In this document: piece after piece, positions 15,529 to 22,994 of the stretch
Layout: each line of letters starts with the position of its first letter
Numbering within the stretch: the stretch's first letter is position 1
Origin: Amycolatopsis pittospori
Lineage (GTDB): Bacteria > Actinomycetota > Actinomycetes > Mycobacteriales > Pseudonocardiaceae
Length of the DNA: 64,000 nt
NCBI RefSeq assembly: GCF_013870525.1
Contig: NZ_JACBXD010000016.1
Span: forward strand, 1 to 64,000
Direction of reading: 5' to 3'
The notes under the pieces: model-generated
Seen by the model: the letters and a program-made list of their open reading frames with translations, nothing else
Database searches by the model: none
What the model was told of the DNA's origin: nothing
Position numbers and translations under genes: made by a program

Positions 15529-16272
15529 CTACCGGGGCATCCGTCGCCAGATCGCGCGTGGCACCACGCGCATCACCGAGAACACCAGCCTCAGCAACCC
15601 CGGCACCCACACCGTATCCCGGCGTTTCCGAAGCGCCGAGACCGTCGCGTCGGCGACCTGATCGGGCGTACTCGAGAACGGCGCGGGCGACATGCCTTCG
15701 GTCATCCGGCCGATCACGAATCCGGGCCGGACGAGCAGGAGATGCACGCCGGTGCCGTGGAGGGCGTCGGCCATGCCGCTCGCGAAACCGTCGAGGCCCG
15801 CTTTCGCCGACCCGTAGACATAGTTCGCGCGCCGCACCCGCACCCCGGCGACCGACGAGAACACGACGAGACTTCCGCTTCCTTGCCCACGAAGCACATT
15901 GGCCACCTGGGTCAGCACACTCACATGAGCCACATAGTCGGTGTGCACGATCGCGACGGCGTGCGCGGCGTCCGCTTCGGCGCGCGCCTGGTCGCCGAGG
16001 ATCCCGAAAGCGGTGACGACGACCTCCAGCGGCCCGTGGTCCGCGACGACCTTCTCCAGGAACGGACCGTGCCCGGCGAGGTCGTCGGCGTCGAACTCGA
16101 CCGTGTCGACCGCCTTCGCGCCGGCGGCCAGCAGCCGCTCGGACTCCGCGCCGAGATCCGCGCTCCGCCGCGCGGCCAGCACGATCTTGCCCGCCCCGCC
16201 CTTGGCGAGCCGCTCCGCGACCGCCAGGCCGATTTCGCTGCGCCCGCCCAGTACCAGCACCGTTCCGCTCAC
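15529..16272 (-). CDS. DprE2-like decaprenylphospho-ribose epimerase reductase subunit (SDR)
   Basis: 247 residues from GTG 16272; an ATG at 16317 would add 15 Arg/Gly/Pro-rich residues that look like leader. It resembles mycobacterial DprE2 along its length: LGGRSEIGLAVAERL as NADH motif, TAFGILGDQ, VVFSSVAGVRVRRANYVYGSAKAGLDGF containing the Ser-Tyr-Lys catalytic set, LVRPGFV, and a C-terminal membrane-apposed basic helix ending WRRMPR. DprE2 reduces the 2-keto intermediate in making decaprenylphospho-arabinose, the arabinan donor. Its usual partner DprE1 is not adjacent, so this may be a paralogue or a split locus. Confidence 0.82.
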   Translation of the reverse strand: MSGTVLVLGGRSEIGLAVAERLAKGGAGKIVLAARRSADLGAESERLLAAGAKAVDTVEFDADDLAGHGPFLEKVVADHGPLEVVVTAFGILGDQARAEADAAHAVAIVHTDYVAHVSVLTQVANVLRGQGSGSLVVFSSVAGVRVRRANYVYGSAKAGLDGFASGMADALHGTGVHLLLVRPGFVIGRMTEGMSPAPFSSTPDQVADATVSALRKRRDTVWVPGLLRLVFSVMRVVPRAIWRRMPR

Positions 16273-16326
16273 GCGCCGCAGTCTGCCAGGCCGCGCGCCG
16301 CCACCGGCGAGTGGCACGGTTCACAA

Positions 16327-16342
16327 ACTGCAATTTTGCAGT
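16327..16342. promoter_or_regulatory. Candidate TetR operator (ACTGCAA-TT-TTGCAGT)
   Basis: A perfect 7-2-7 palindrome lies 31 bp upstream of the TetR start, followed by a partial second TGCA...TTTTTGC element. The AT-rich patch contrasts with its surroundings. It is in place for autoregulation and control of the downstream efflux pump. Confidence 0.55.
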
Positions 16343-16372
16343 CTCTGCACTTTTTGCGTTATCGTGGTGCCC

Positions 16373-16999
16373 ATGCCCGAACCCGTCAAAGGTCTCCGCG
16401 AACGCAAGCGGCTGGACACCCACCGCGCGCTGGCGACCACCGCCGTGCGGCTCGTCGCCGATCGTGGTCTGGACAACGTGACGGTCGAGGACATCAGCGC
16501 GGCGGCGGGGGTCTCGCCACGCACCTTCTTCAACTACTTCGCGTCCAAAGAGGACGCGGTGGTGATCAGCCATGCCGACCACGCCGAGCGGTCGCGGCAC
16601 ATCATCGAGAAATTCCTTGCCACACCCAAGGAGATCAGCACTCCTCGCGCCTTCATCGACGCGATCAAGGAGGAGCTCGCCCACGTGGACGAGAACCGCG
16701 ACGAATGGCTCGGCCGGATGAAGGCCATCCACGAGCACCCCAGCCTGCATTCGCGCGCGGTGGCCATGAACCACGAAACCGCCACGTCGACGATCGAGGC
16801 GATCGCGCGCCGCGCCGGCGTCGACCCCAAGGCCGATCTGTACCCGACCCTGCTGCTGACCACGATCGGCGGCGCGGTCAACGCCGCACTCCTCCACTGG
16901 TACCAGCACGACGGCCGCACGCCGGCGCTCGAACTGCTGGACGAGGCCGTGGAAACGCTTCTCGCCGGGCTCCCGGAGCCCGGCGGCCGCGCGCGCTGA
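16373..16999 (+). CDS. TetR-family regulator of adjacent efflux pump
   Basis: 208 residues from the ATG at 16373. The HTH reads VRLVADRGLDNVTVEDISAAAGVSPRTFFNYFASKEDA, with PRTFFNYF the recognition helix typical of the actinobacterial MftR-like/TetR subgroup. A helical ligand domain follows, ending in a branch common to drug-responsive repressors. The DHA2 efflux gene starts 36 bases downstream on the same strand, so the pair is probably one self-regulated operon controlled through the palindrome upstream. Confidence 0.92.
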   Translation: MPEPVKGLRERKRLDTHRALATTAVRLVADRGLDNVTVEDISAAAGVSPRTFFNYFASKEDAVVISHADHAERSRHIIEKFLATPKEISTPRAFIDAIKEELAHVDENRDEWLGRMKAIHEHPSLHSRAVAMNHETATSTIEAIARRAGVDPKADLYPTLLLTTIGGAVNAALLHWYQHDGRTPALELLDEAVETLLAGLPEPGGRAR

Positions 17000-17035
17000 C
17001 GCGCCCGGCACCACAGAACACGAAGGGGGACGACC

Positions 17036-18610
17036 ATGTCCGTATCCACCACCGAACCACGAGAACCGGAGGCCTCGGCCGGTTCGATGAGCCGTAAACA
17101 GGTTCTCGAAGCGATGTCGGGGCTGATGATGGGCATGTTCGTCGCCATCCTCGCCTCGACGGTGGTCGCGAACGCGCTGCCGCGGATCGTCTCCGAACTC
17201 GGCGGCTCGCAGGCCTCCTACACCTGGGTGGTCACCACCGAACTGCTCGCGATGACCGCGACGGTGCCGCTCTGGGGCAAGCTTTCCGACCTGTACAACA
17301 AGAAACTGCTGATCCAGCTTTCACTCGGCTTGTTCGTCGTCGGCTCGCTGGTCGCCGGTTTCGCGGGCAACATCGAGCTCCTGATCGGCAGCCGGGTCGC
17401 GCAGGGCATCGGCGCCGGCGGGCTCACCGCGCTCGCGCAGGTGATCATGGCGGCCATCGTCTCGCCGCGTGAACTCGGTAAGTACTCGGGGATCTTCGGT
17501 GCCGTCTTCGCCGTCGGGACCATCGCGGGCCCGCTGATCGGCGGCGTCATGGTGGACACCTCGTGGCTCGGCTGGCGCTGGTGCTTCTTCCTCGGCGTCC
17601 CGTTCGCGATCGCCGCGATCCTGCTGCTGCAGCGCACGCTGAACCTGCCGACGATCCGGCGCGACGTGAAGGTCGACTACCTCGGCGCGTTCCTGATCAT
17701 GGCCGGTGTCTCGACGCTGCTGGTGTGGTCCTCGCTGGCTGGGCACCAGTTCGCCTGGGGCTCCTGGTGGACCGTCGGCCTGGTGACCGCCGGCGTGGTG
17801 ATCCTCGCCCTCGCCGTCTACGTCGAGTCGAAGGTGACCGAGCCGATCCTGCCGCTGACGCTGTTCCGCAGCCGCACGATCACGCTGACCACGCTCGCGA
17901 GTTTCCTCGTCGGTGTCGCGATGTTCGGCGGGACGGTGTTCCTGTCGCAGTACTTCCAGCTCTCGCTCGGCAAGTCGCCGACGGTGGCCGGTCTGCTGAG
18001 CCTGCCGATGATCTTCGGCATCCTCGTGTCGTCGACGGTCTCGGGTCAGCTGATCAGCAGGACCGGCAAGTGGAAGAGCCATCTGCTGCTCGGCTCGGCG
18101 CTGATGACCGCGGGCCTGGCCCTGCTGGGCACGCTCGACTCGAAGACGAACCTGGTCGTGCTCGGCGCGTTCATGGTGGTCCTGGGTGTCGGCGTCGGCA
18201 TGCTGATGCAGAACCTCGTGCTGGTGGCACAGAACGACGTCGACGCGCAGGACCTCGGCACGGCGACGTCCACCCTGTCGTTCTTCCGCAGCCTCGGCGG
18301 TTCGATCGGCGTGAGCGCGCTGGGCGCGGTACTCGCCACCCGGGTCACCGCGCTGATCACCGACGGCCTCGGCCCGCTGCCCGGCGGCGGCGAAGGCGGC
18401 GCGGTGCCGAACATCGCCACGCTGCCCGAACCGGTCGCGACCGTGGTCCGCGACGCCTACGGGGAGGCGACCAGCGAGTTGTTCCTGATCAGCGCGCCGA
18501 TCGCGCTGCTGGTGGTCGTCGCCGTCGCCTTCCTCAAGCACAACCCACTGAAGACCCAGTCGGGCAACGAACGACTGGCCGAGGAGACCGCCGTGGACGC
18601 CGTCTCCTGA
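17036..18610 (+). CDS. DHA2-family 14-TM multidrug efflux MFS transporter
   Basis: 524 residues, the usual length for DHA2 drug:H+ antiporters with 14 helices. Family motifs include LWGKLSDLYNKKLL (motif A between TM2 and TM3), GSRVAQGIGAGGLTALAQ, and the antiporter motif C region GAVFAVGTIAGPLIGGVM. The closing hydrophilic tail is short. The ATG at 17036 follows AAGGGGGACGACC. It is co-transcribed with the preceding TetR gene and ends at a strong terminator. The substrate is unknown but probably a hydrophobic drug. Confidence 0.93.
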   Translation: MSVSTTEPREPEASAGSMSRKQVLEAMSGLMMGMFVAILASTVVANALPRIVSELGGSQASYTWVVTTELLAMTATVPLWGKLSDLYNKKLLIQLSLGLFVVGSLVAGFAGNIELLIGSRVAQGIGAGGLTALAQVIMAAIVSPRELGKYSGIFGAVFAVGTIAGPLIGGVMVDTSWLGWRWCFFLGVPFAIAAILLLQRTLNLPTIRRDVKVDYLGAFLIMAGVSTLLVWSSLAGHQFAWGSWWTVGLVTAGVVILALAVYVESKVTEPILPLTLFRSRTITLTTLASFLVGVAMFGGTVFLSQYFQLSLGKSPTVAGLLSLPMIFGILVSSTVSGQLISRTGKWKSHLLLGSALMTAGLALLGTLDSKTNLVVLGAFMVVLGVGVGMLMQNLVLVAQNDVDAQDLGTATSTLSFFRSLGGSIGVSALGAVLATRVTALITDGLGPLPGGGEGGAVPNIATLPEPVATVVRDAYGEATSELFLISAPIALLVVVAVAFLKHNPLKTQSGNERLAEETAVDAVS

Positions 18611-18621
18611 CCCACCACACG

Positions 18622-18660
18622 AGAGGGGCCCGGTTCAGCCGAACCGGGCCCCTCTTTTTT
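18622..18660 (+). terminator. Rho-independent terminator after the efflux gene
   Basis: A 15-bp perfect stem (AGAGGGGCCCGGTTC and its complement, 18622-18636 and 18641-18655) with an AGCC loop, followed by a T-run to 18660. This is the clearest intrinsic terminator in the window. Confidence 0.95.
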
Positions 18661-18708
18661 CGCGCACGAAAACCGTACTGGAAATTCGGTCGCGTGATTC
18701 AGTCTGTT

Positions 18709-18960
18709 TCAGGCAGCGGCGCGAACGCGAATCGGACGGCGCCGTTCGCTGCTCGTCAGCCCGCCGAAAACGCCATGGGCGAGTCCGTTGTCCAAGGCGT
18801 AGGCCAGGCAGGCCGACGCGACCGGGCACCGCGCGCAGACGGCCTTCGCGCTGGCCACCTGCCGTGCGCCGGGGCCGGTCTCGGTGACCGGGAAGAACAG
18901 TTCGGGATCCTGACCGCGGCAAGCGGCCTCGCTCAGGTCCCCCGTCATCACCATTTCCAT
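18709..18960 (-). CDS. WhiB-family iron-sulfur transcription factor
   Basis: 83 residues. The ATG at 18960 is fixed by a near-perfect ribosome site (AAGGAGGTGAT) 8 bases upstream; longer in-frame extensions are leader. It has the four conserved cysteines (AACRG, then AVCARC and ASAC) that bind a 4Fe-4S cluster, the GVFGG turn and a basic tail (SSERRRPIRVR). WhiB proteins act with the primary sigma factor region 4 and respond to redox or NO. It diverges from the double sigma-factor gene, recalling the sigD-whiB3 neighbourhood in Mycobacterium, though subtype is not assigned. Confidence 0.95.
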   Translation of the reverse strand: MEMVMTGDLSEAACRGQDPELFFPVTETGPGARQVASAKAVCARCPVASACLAYALDNGLAHGVFGGLTSSERRRPIRVRAAA

Positions 18961-19154
18961 TTTCCTATCACCTCCTTGTCCTCTCATGGTCCATTCCCCG
19001 TCAAACGACTTCCCAACCGGAATCGCGCGTATCCGGCCGGGCACGCACCGCGAAGCTCGACACCGACCCACCTTTACCGGATCGTTACACTCAGCGGCCC
19101 GCTCACTGCACCTGTCCTGTGAGGGCAATCTCGTCCGGCGGCTGAGAGCGGTGA

Positions 19155-20336
19155 GTGCGGGTGATGGGCCACGACGAGTTCGACGAGTTCTTCCACGCCG
19201 AATTTCCGCTGCTCACCGGGTTCCTGTGCAAGGCGGGCTTCGCACTCGACCCGTCGCGGGACGCGGCGGCGGAGGCGATGCTGAACGCCTACGAGGACTG
19301 GCGGACCATCACCCAGCCGAAGTCCTGGGTCCGCCGTGTCGGACACCGGCGCGCGAAGGAACAGACCGCGGTCCGCGCGGACTGGGCGTTCACCGACGTC
19401 GCCAGGGAGGACAAACTCGCCACCCTCGCCGACGAGACGTCGTCCGTCCTGACCATGCTGGGGCGCCTCCCGAAGCGTCAGCAACTCGGAATGGCCTGGT
19501 CACTGGACGGCTTCACCCCCGCCGAGATCGCCGGGGTGCTCGGGATCGCGGACGAAGCGGTCAGCGCGACCTTGCGGCACGCTCGGAGCCGCCTGGAAGA
19601 AAGCGATCCCGAGTTCGTCGACCGCCTGCACGACGCCAACGACGCCTTCGTCGACGCGCTGCGGGTGGGCCTCGACGTCGACGACACCCTGGCCCGTATC
19701 AAGAACCGCGCCATGATCCGCGATCTCGCCCTCGTGAAGCCGGGCGCGGCCGACCCCGAACCGGTGAGCCAGGCGCACTGGTACTCCCTCGACGCGCCCG
19801 TCGCGGCCGCCGGCCAGGGCGATCCGCGGGCACTGAACCATCTGCTGACCACGATCCGGCCGCTCGTGATCCGCTATTGCCGCTCACGGATCGGCAGACA
19901 GGAACGGACGTACGCGTCGGCGGACGACGTCGCGCAGGAGGTGTGCCTCGCGATCCTGCGCGCGCTGCCCTCCTATCGCGAGCGAGGACGCCCGTTCCTC
20001 GCGTTCGTCTACGGCATCGCGCAGCACAAGGTCGCCGACGCCCGCCGCGCCGCCGCCCGCAACCGCTCCGAACCCGTCGCCGAGGTCCCCGACGGCGTCT
20101 CCGATTCCGCCGGCCCGGAACAACACGCCCTGCACAACGAATTGAGCGACCGGATGGGCGAACTGCTGCGAATCCTGCCCGACAAACAGCGCGAGATCGT
20201 CGTCTTGCGCATCGTCGTCGGTTTGTCGGCCGAGGAAACCGCCGGAGTCGTCGGCTCGACCGCGGGCGCGGTGCGAGTGGCCCAGCACCGCGCTTTGACG
20301 CGACTCCGCAAAATCCTCACCGAGGAGAGTGAATGA
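19155..20336 (+). CDS. Double sigma factor: ECF-like module fused to SigD-like sigma factor
   Basis: 393 residues in one uninterrupted frame. Residues about 1-165 look like a complete but divergent ECF sigma factor: region 2 with ITQPKSWVRRVGHRRAKEQ and region 4 with LPKRQQLGMAWSLDGFTPAEIAGVLG. After a helical linker (RIKNRAMIRDL), residues about 210-393 match mycobacterial SigD closely (RPLVIRYCRSRIG, ADDVAQEVCLAIL, LPDKQREIVVLRIVVGLSAEETAGVVGS). Starts at GTG 19155, GTG 19161 and ATG 19164 are possible; 19155 has a GAGAG ribosome site 8 bases away. No RsdA-type anti-sigma gene is adjacent. Whether the first module binds DNA or regulates the second is unknown. Confidence 0.85.
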   Translation: MRVMGHDEFDEFFHAEFPLLTGFLCKAGFALDPSRDAAAEAMLNAYEDWRTITQPKSWVRRVGHRRAKEQTAVRADWAFTDVAREDKLATLADETSSVLTMLGRLPKRQQLGMAWSLDGFTPAEIAGVLGIADEAVSATLRHARSRLEESDPEFVDRLHDANDAFVDALRVGLDVDDTLARIKNRAMIRDLALVKPGAADPEPVSQAHWYSLDAPVAAAGQGDPRALNHLLTTIRPLVIRYCRSRIGRQERTYASADDVAQEVCLAILRALPSYRERGRPFLAFVYGIAQHKVADARRAAARNRSEPVAEVPDGVSDSAGPEQHALHNELSDRMGELLRILPDKQREIVVLRIVVGLSAEETAGVVGSTAGAVRVAQHRALTRLRKILTEESE

Positions 20337-20414
20337 TTCGCGGATACCTGATCGTTACGCCTTTTCGTAACACCGAACCGGGTCAAAGCGCGCGAAAATC
20401 GCGTACGACGAGAC

Positions 20415-20440
20415 GTAACACGGGAATACATCACGGCGAT
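20415..20440 (+). promoter_or_regulatory. ECF-type promoter candidate (GTAAC-N17-CGAT)
   Basis: GTAAC at 20415-20419 and CGAT at 20437-20440 are separated by 17 bases, 31 bases before the GTG at 20471. An AAC core at -35 with a GAT/CGAT-like -10 fits ECF or SigD-type promoters. The region 20337-20470 has weak GC3 bias and reads better as promoter than as coding extension. Confidence 0.45.
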
Positions 20441-20470
20441 CTCCTCGCGAAGACATGCGAAAGGATCATC

Positions 20471-21181
20471 GTGACCACTCCCTCGCCGTACCCCTATCAG
20501 GCGGCTCCCGTAAGCACGCCTCCACGTAACGGATTGGGCACCGCGGGGTTCGTTCTCGGCCTCGTCGGATTGCTGTTCTCCCCGATTCCGTTCATCGGCG
20601 TCATCGCCTGGCCGCTCGTCATCGTCGGGCTCATTCTGGCCGCGATCGGATTCTCCCGGGCGCGCAGCGGTGTCGCGACCAACAAGGGTCTCGCGCTGAC
20701 CGGCGTCATCCTGTCCGCGATCGGCCTGGTCATCTGCATTCTGTGGACCGCCGTGTTCGGCAAGGCCGTCGTGGATGCCGCGAACTCGCTGCCCACGGCA
20801 CCGATGTCGGCCCCCGGCGCACCGCTGGGCAACGAGGCGGGGGTGCCCGCCGCGCAGGAGCCCGTCCAGCAGGCGGCGGCCGAGCACACCGTGGTCTACC
20901 GGGTGACCGGGACCGGCGGCGCGAAGGCAGGCAACATCACCTACACGACCGATGGAATGACCACCAGCAACCAGGAAGCCAACGTCAAACTCCCCTGGGA
21001 GAAGACGATCAAGCTGTCCGGCGGCGAGGCCCTGCAGATGGTGAGCATCCTGGCGCAGGGCAGCGGCAAGGGCTCGATCAAGGTGACCATCGAGGTCGAC
21101 GGCAAGCTCGTCAAGGAAGCCAGCGCCCAGGAATACGGTGTCGCGCACGCGAACGAGAACATCGGCACGCTCGGCAACTGA
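20471..21181 (+). CDS. Membrane protein with DUF4190-like helices and MmpS-like domain
   Basis: 236 residues from GTG 20471, preceded by AAAGGATC. A short Pro-rich N-tail leads into three closely spaced hydrophobic helices (FVLGLVGLLFSPIPFIGVIA, WPLVIVGLILAAIGFSRARSG and LTGVILSAIGLVICILW), a DUF4190-like arrangement. An Ala/Pro linker follows, then a C-terminal extracytoplasmic beta domain (VVYRVTGTGGAKAGNITYTT, LPWEKTIKL, VTIEVDGKLVKE) that matches MmpS family proteins. An ATG at 20333 would overlap the sigma gene but adds low-GC3 sequence containing promoter motifs. It may belong to the upstream sigma factor's regulon. Confidence 0.8.
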   Translation: MTTPSPYPYQAAPVSTPPRNGLGTAGFVLGLVGLLFSPIPFIGVIAWPLVIVGLILAAIGFSRARSGVATNKGLALTGVILSAIGLVICILWTAVFGKAVVDAANSLPTAPMSAPGAPLGNEAGVPAAQEPVQQAAAEHTVVYRVTGTGGAKAGNITYTTDGMTTSNQEANVKLPWEKTIKLSGGEALQMVSILAQGSGKGSIKVTIEVDGKLVKEASAQEYGVAHANENIGTLGN

Positions 21182-21187
21182 GCGAAC

Positions 21188-21220
21188 GTGCAGGCCCTCC
21201 GTGTTCCGAAGGGCCTGCAC
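21188..21220. terminator. Terminator hairpin between convergent genes
   Basis: The 11-bp perfect arms GTGCAGGCCCT (21188-21198) and complement (21210-21220) lie between the MmpS-like gene and the convergent lipoprotein gene. Confidence 0.75.
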
Positions 21221-21229
21221 CACCCCCGC

Positions 21230-21820
21230 TCAGGGGCGGCAGCGTTCGGCCGTCGCGGCGGCCTTGGTCAATTCCGGGGAATCGAGAACGGCCTTCACCG
21301 GATCGAGTGCGCTGTGCGCTTCCTTCTGCGCGGCGATGAGCCCTTCGACAGCACGGCCCTGCGCCGCCGTGTCACTCTTCGCGGACGCGTCCAGATCCGC
21401 CTTGGCGTTCGCCGCCTTATCGCGGGCCGCGGAGTATTTCCCGAGGAAATCCTTCTTCGCGGTTTCCCCGGCGGGAACCGGACCGGCGGGCAACGCGGTG
21501 AGACCGTCGACCGTCTTACTCAAAAGGGTCTTGTAGTACCCCAGCTGATCGCTGGTGCTCTGCTTGATGGCCTCGACGGAGTCGCCCCCTCCAGCCGTCA
21601 TCTTGTTGTTGCCGTCGATGAATTCCCGGACGACGCCGCAGAATCCGTTCATCCAGGTCACCGTGGTGGCGGAATCCGCGACGGACGGCGAAGGCGCCGC
21701 CGGTGCTGCGGGCGCGGCCTGCGGTGCCGGGTCCGGCGCGCAACCGGCCAGGACCATCACGGCCAGGGCGAGTCCCGACGCACCCAGGATCCCGGCCGAC
21801 GTCTTGTGGGCAGCGCACAT
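21230..21820 (-). CDS. Putative lipoprotein, helical, function unknown
   Basis: 196 residues. The signal ends in a good lipobox (VMVLAGC), so the Cys near 27 is lipidated and the protein is anchored outside the membrane. A low-complexity Ala/Pro linker leads to an all-helical domain with two cysteines (NGFCGVV and the terminal ERCRP) and heptad-like Ala/Lys segments (KYSAARDKAANAKADLDAS). Similar helical lipoproteins are common in Pseudonocardiaceae but have no assigned role. It is monocistronic and convergent with the MmpS-like gene. Confidence 0.8.
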   Translation of the reverse strand: MCAAHKTSAGILGASGLALAVMVLAGCAPDPAPQAAPAAPAAPSPSVADSATTVTWMNGFCGVVREFIDGNNKMTAGGGDSVEAIKQSTSDQLGYYKTLLSKTVDGLTALPAGPVPAGETAKKDFLGKYSAARDKAANAKADLDASAKSDTAAQGRAVEGLIAAQKEAHSALDPVKAVLDSPELTKAAATAERCRP

Positions 21821-21965
21821 GTCTGTTTCCCCTCTCCTCCGGCTGGTGTTCCCCGCCGGCGAAAGGACTTTGACACGGTGGAACGGGCGCGGTCTGCGTC
21901 ATCTGACTCAGAACGGACGAGCCGCGCTCGAACTCGTAACGTTCGAAGCACGGCGCCCAAGCGGC

Positions 21966-21991
21966 GTAACAGGGTGCGTACAGGTGGCGAG
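21966..21991 (+). promoter_or_regulatory. ECF-type promoter candidate (GTAAC-N17-CGAG)
   Basis: GTAAC at 21966-21970 and CGAG at 21988-21991 with a 17-base spacer, 52 bases before the DUF3892 start. Another CGTAAC is at 21935. The layout matches the candidate at 20415-20440 and suggests the same sigma factor. Confidence 0.35.
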
Positions 21992-22043
21992 TACAGCATT
22001 ACCCCTGTTCGCTTCGAGGGCATCCAGCCGAAGAGGTAACACC

Positions 22044-22322
22044 ATGGCCATCAAGATCATCGCAGCGCGGCTCGAAGGTGGGAAGTTCCACGAAAGCATC
22101 ACGAAACTGCGCTGGATCAACCCGGGCAGCGGCGAAACCGGCGAGAGCTTCGTTTCGGCGATCGTGGCCTGGATCGAGGACGACGACGGGAAGGCCTACG
22201 TGGACGAGGGAATCCACCGGGTGGCCGTGGAGATCATCAAACCGACCTTCGGCCCGAAATTCCTCCGCACGCGGGCGGACGGGATCTGGAAGGACAACCT
22301 GCTGGCTCTCCCGCGCTTCTGA
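22044..22322 (+). CDS. DUF3892 domain protein
   Basis: 92 residues from the ATG at 22044, preceded by AAGAGG. It opens IKIIAARLEGG, contains ITKLRWINPGSGETGESF and ends with a charged segment (YVDEGIHRVAVEIIKP, FLRTRADGIWKDNLL), the conserved elements of DUF3892, a small beta-rich family of unknown function. It has no signal peptide and is likely cytoplasmic. It stands alone, with a possible ECF-type promoter upstream. Confidence 0.8.
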   Translation: MAIKIIAARLEGGKFHESITKLRWINPGSGETGESFVSAIVAWIEDDDGKAYVDEGIHRVAVEIIKPTFGPKFLRTRADGIWKDNLLALPRF

Positions 22323-22539
22323 ACGAGCGCATCCACAAGGGACGGCAAGGTGATGTCGCGAAGGCGGCCAAAGAACGACAAGAGACTTCTGATCATCAAC
22401 ACTCCACCATCGTTGAGAATCACGTCCGGGTTGTCCCGCCGTACCGTGTCAGAACACCGATACGACAAGGCTGCTCCACGCTCGCATGGTGATTTCGGGG
22501 GAGCTTCCCTCACCAAGGAGAACGGCTGCGGCGAGTAGC

Positions 22540-22812
22540 TCAGCGGAGCCAGTCCGAGATCCGCCGGTCTCGGTCTCCTGCCTCGGCGGTGAGGTGCTTG
22601 GCGAGGAACTCTTCGAACATCGCGCGTGCGTCGCCGAGCCCCGGTCGAGAAAGTCGCCGAGGTAGTGGGTCGCCGGCCAGGCGGCGGTGACACCGGCCCA
22701 AGCTAGGAAGAGCCTCCCGCCCGCGACACTCCCGTGCCCGGCCACGGCGATCAGACCTGGATACCACAGGGTATGGACACGCCAGGTCTGGCAATGGGCG
22801 AGCAATCGGGTT
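22540..22812 (-). pseudogene. Frameshifted gene remnant
   Basis: Two minus-strand reading frames make sense only when joined. One carries a hydrophobic, protein-like stretch (LFLAWAGVTAAWPATHYLGD); the other carries a helical acidic end (ARAMFEEFLAKHLTAEAG) and ends RRISDWLR then stop at 22540. The change of frame is near 22630-22650. No start with a ribosome site is visible. I read this as the 3' remnant of a broken gene of unknown family. 22323-22539 holds nothing I can support. Confidence 0.3.
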
Positions 22813-22994
22813 CGCGGAGACGTGTGTGGCCGGCGAGTGGCTCTACAGTCAGGCACGTCGTCTTTCACACGCATACCTCCAGCGGCGGTTCGAACCCAGC
22901 TCTCCGCGACGAGGGCGCAGACAGTGACGCGAACAGGCCAGGTGAGGGATGCCGAGCGACCACCGGCTCACACCGACCACTCAGACGGTAGAAC

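Noticed and set aside
20333..20470. Longer start of the MmpS-like gene at ATG 20333, overlapping the sigma gene
   Set aside because: The 46 added codons have low GC3 and contain promoter-like CGTAAC motifs, whereas GTG 20471 has a ribosome site and starts clean sequence.
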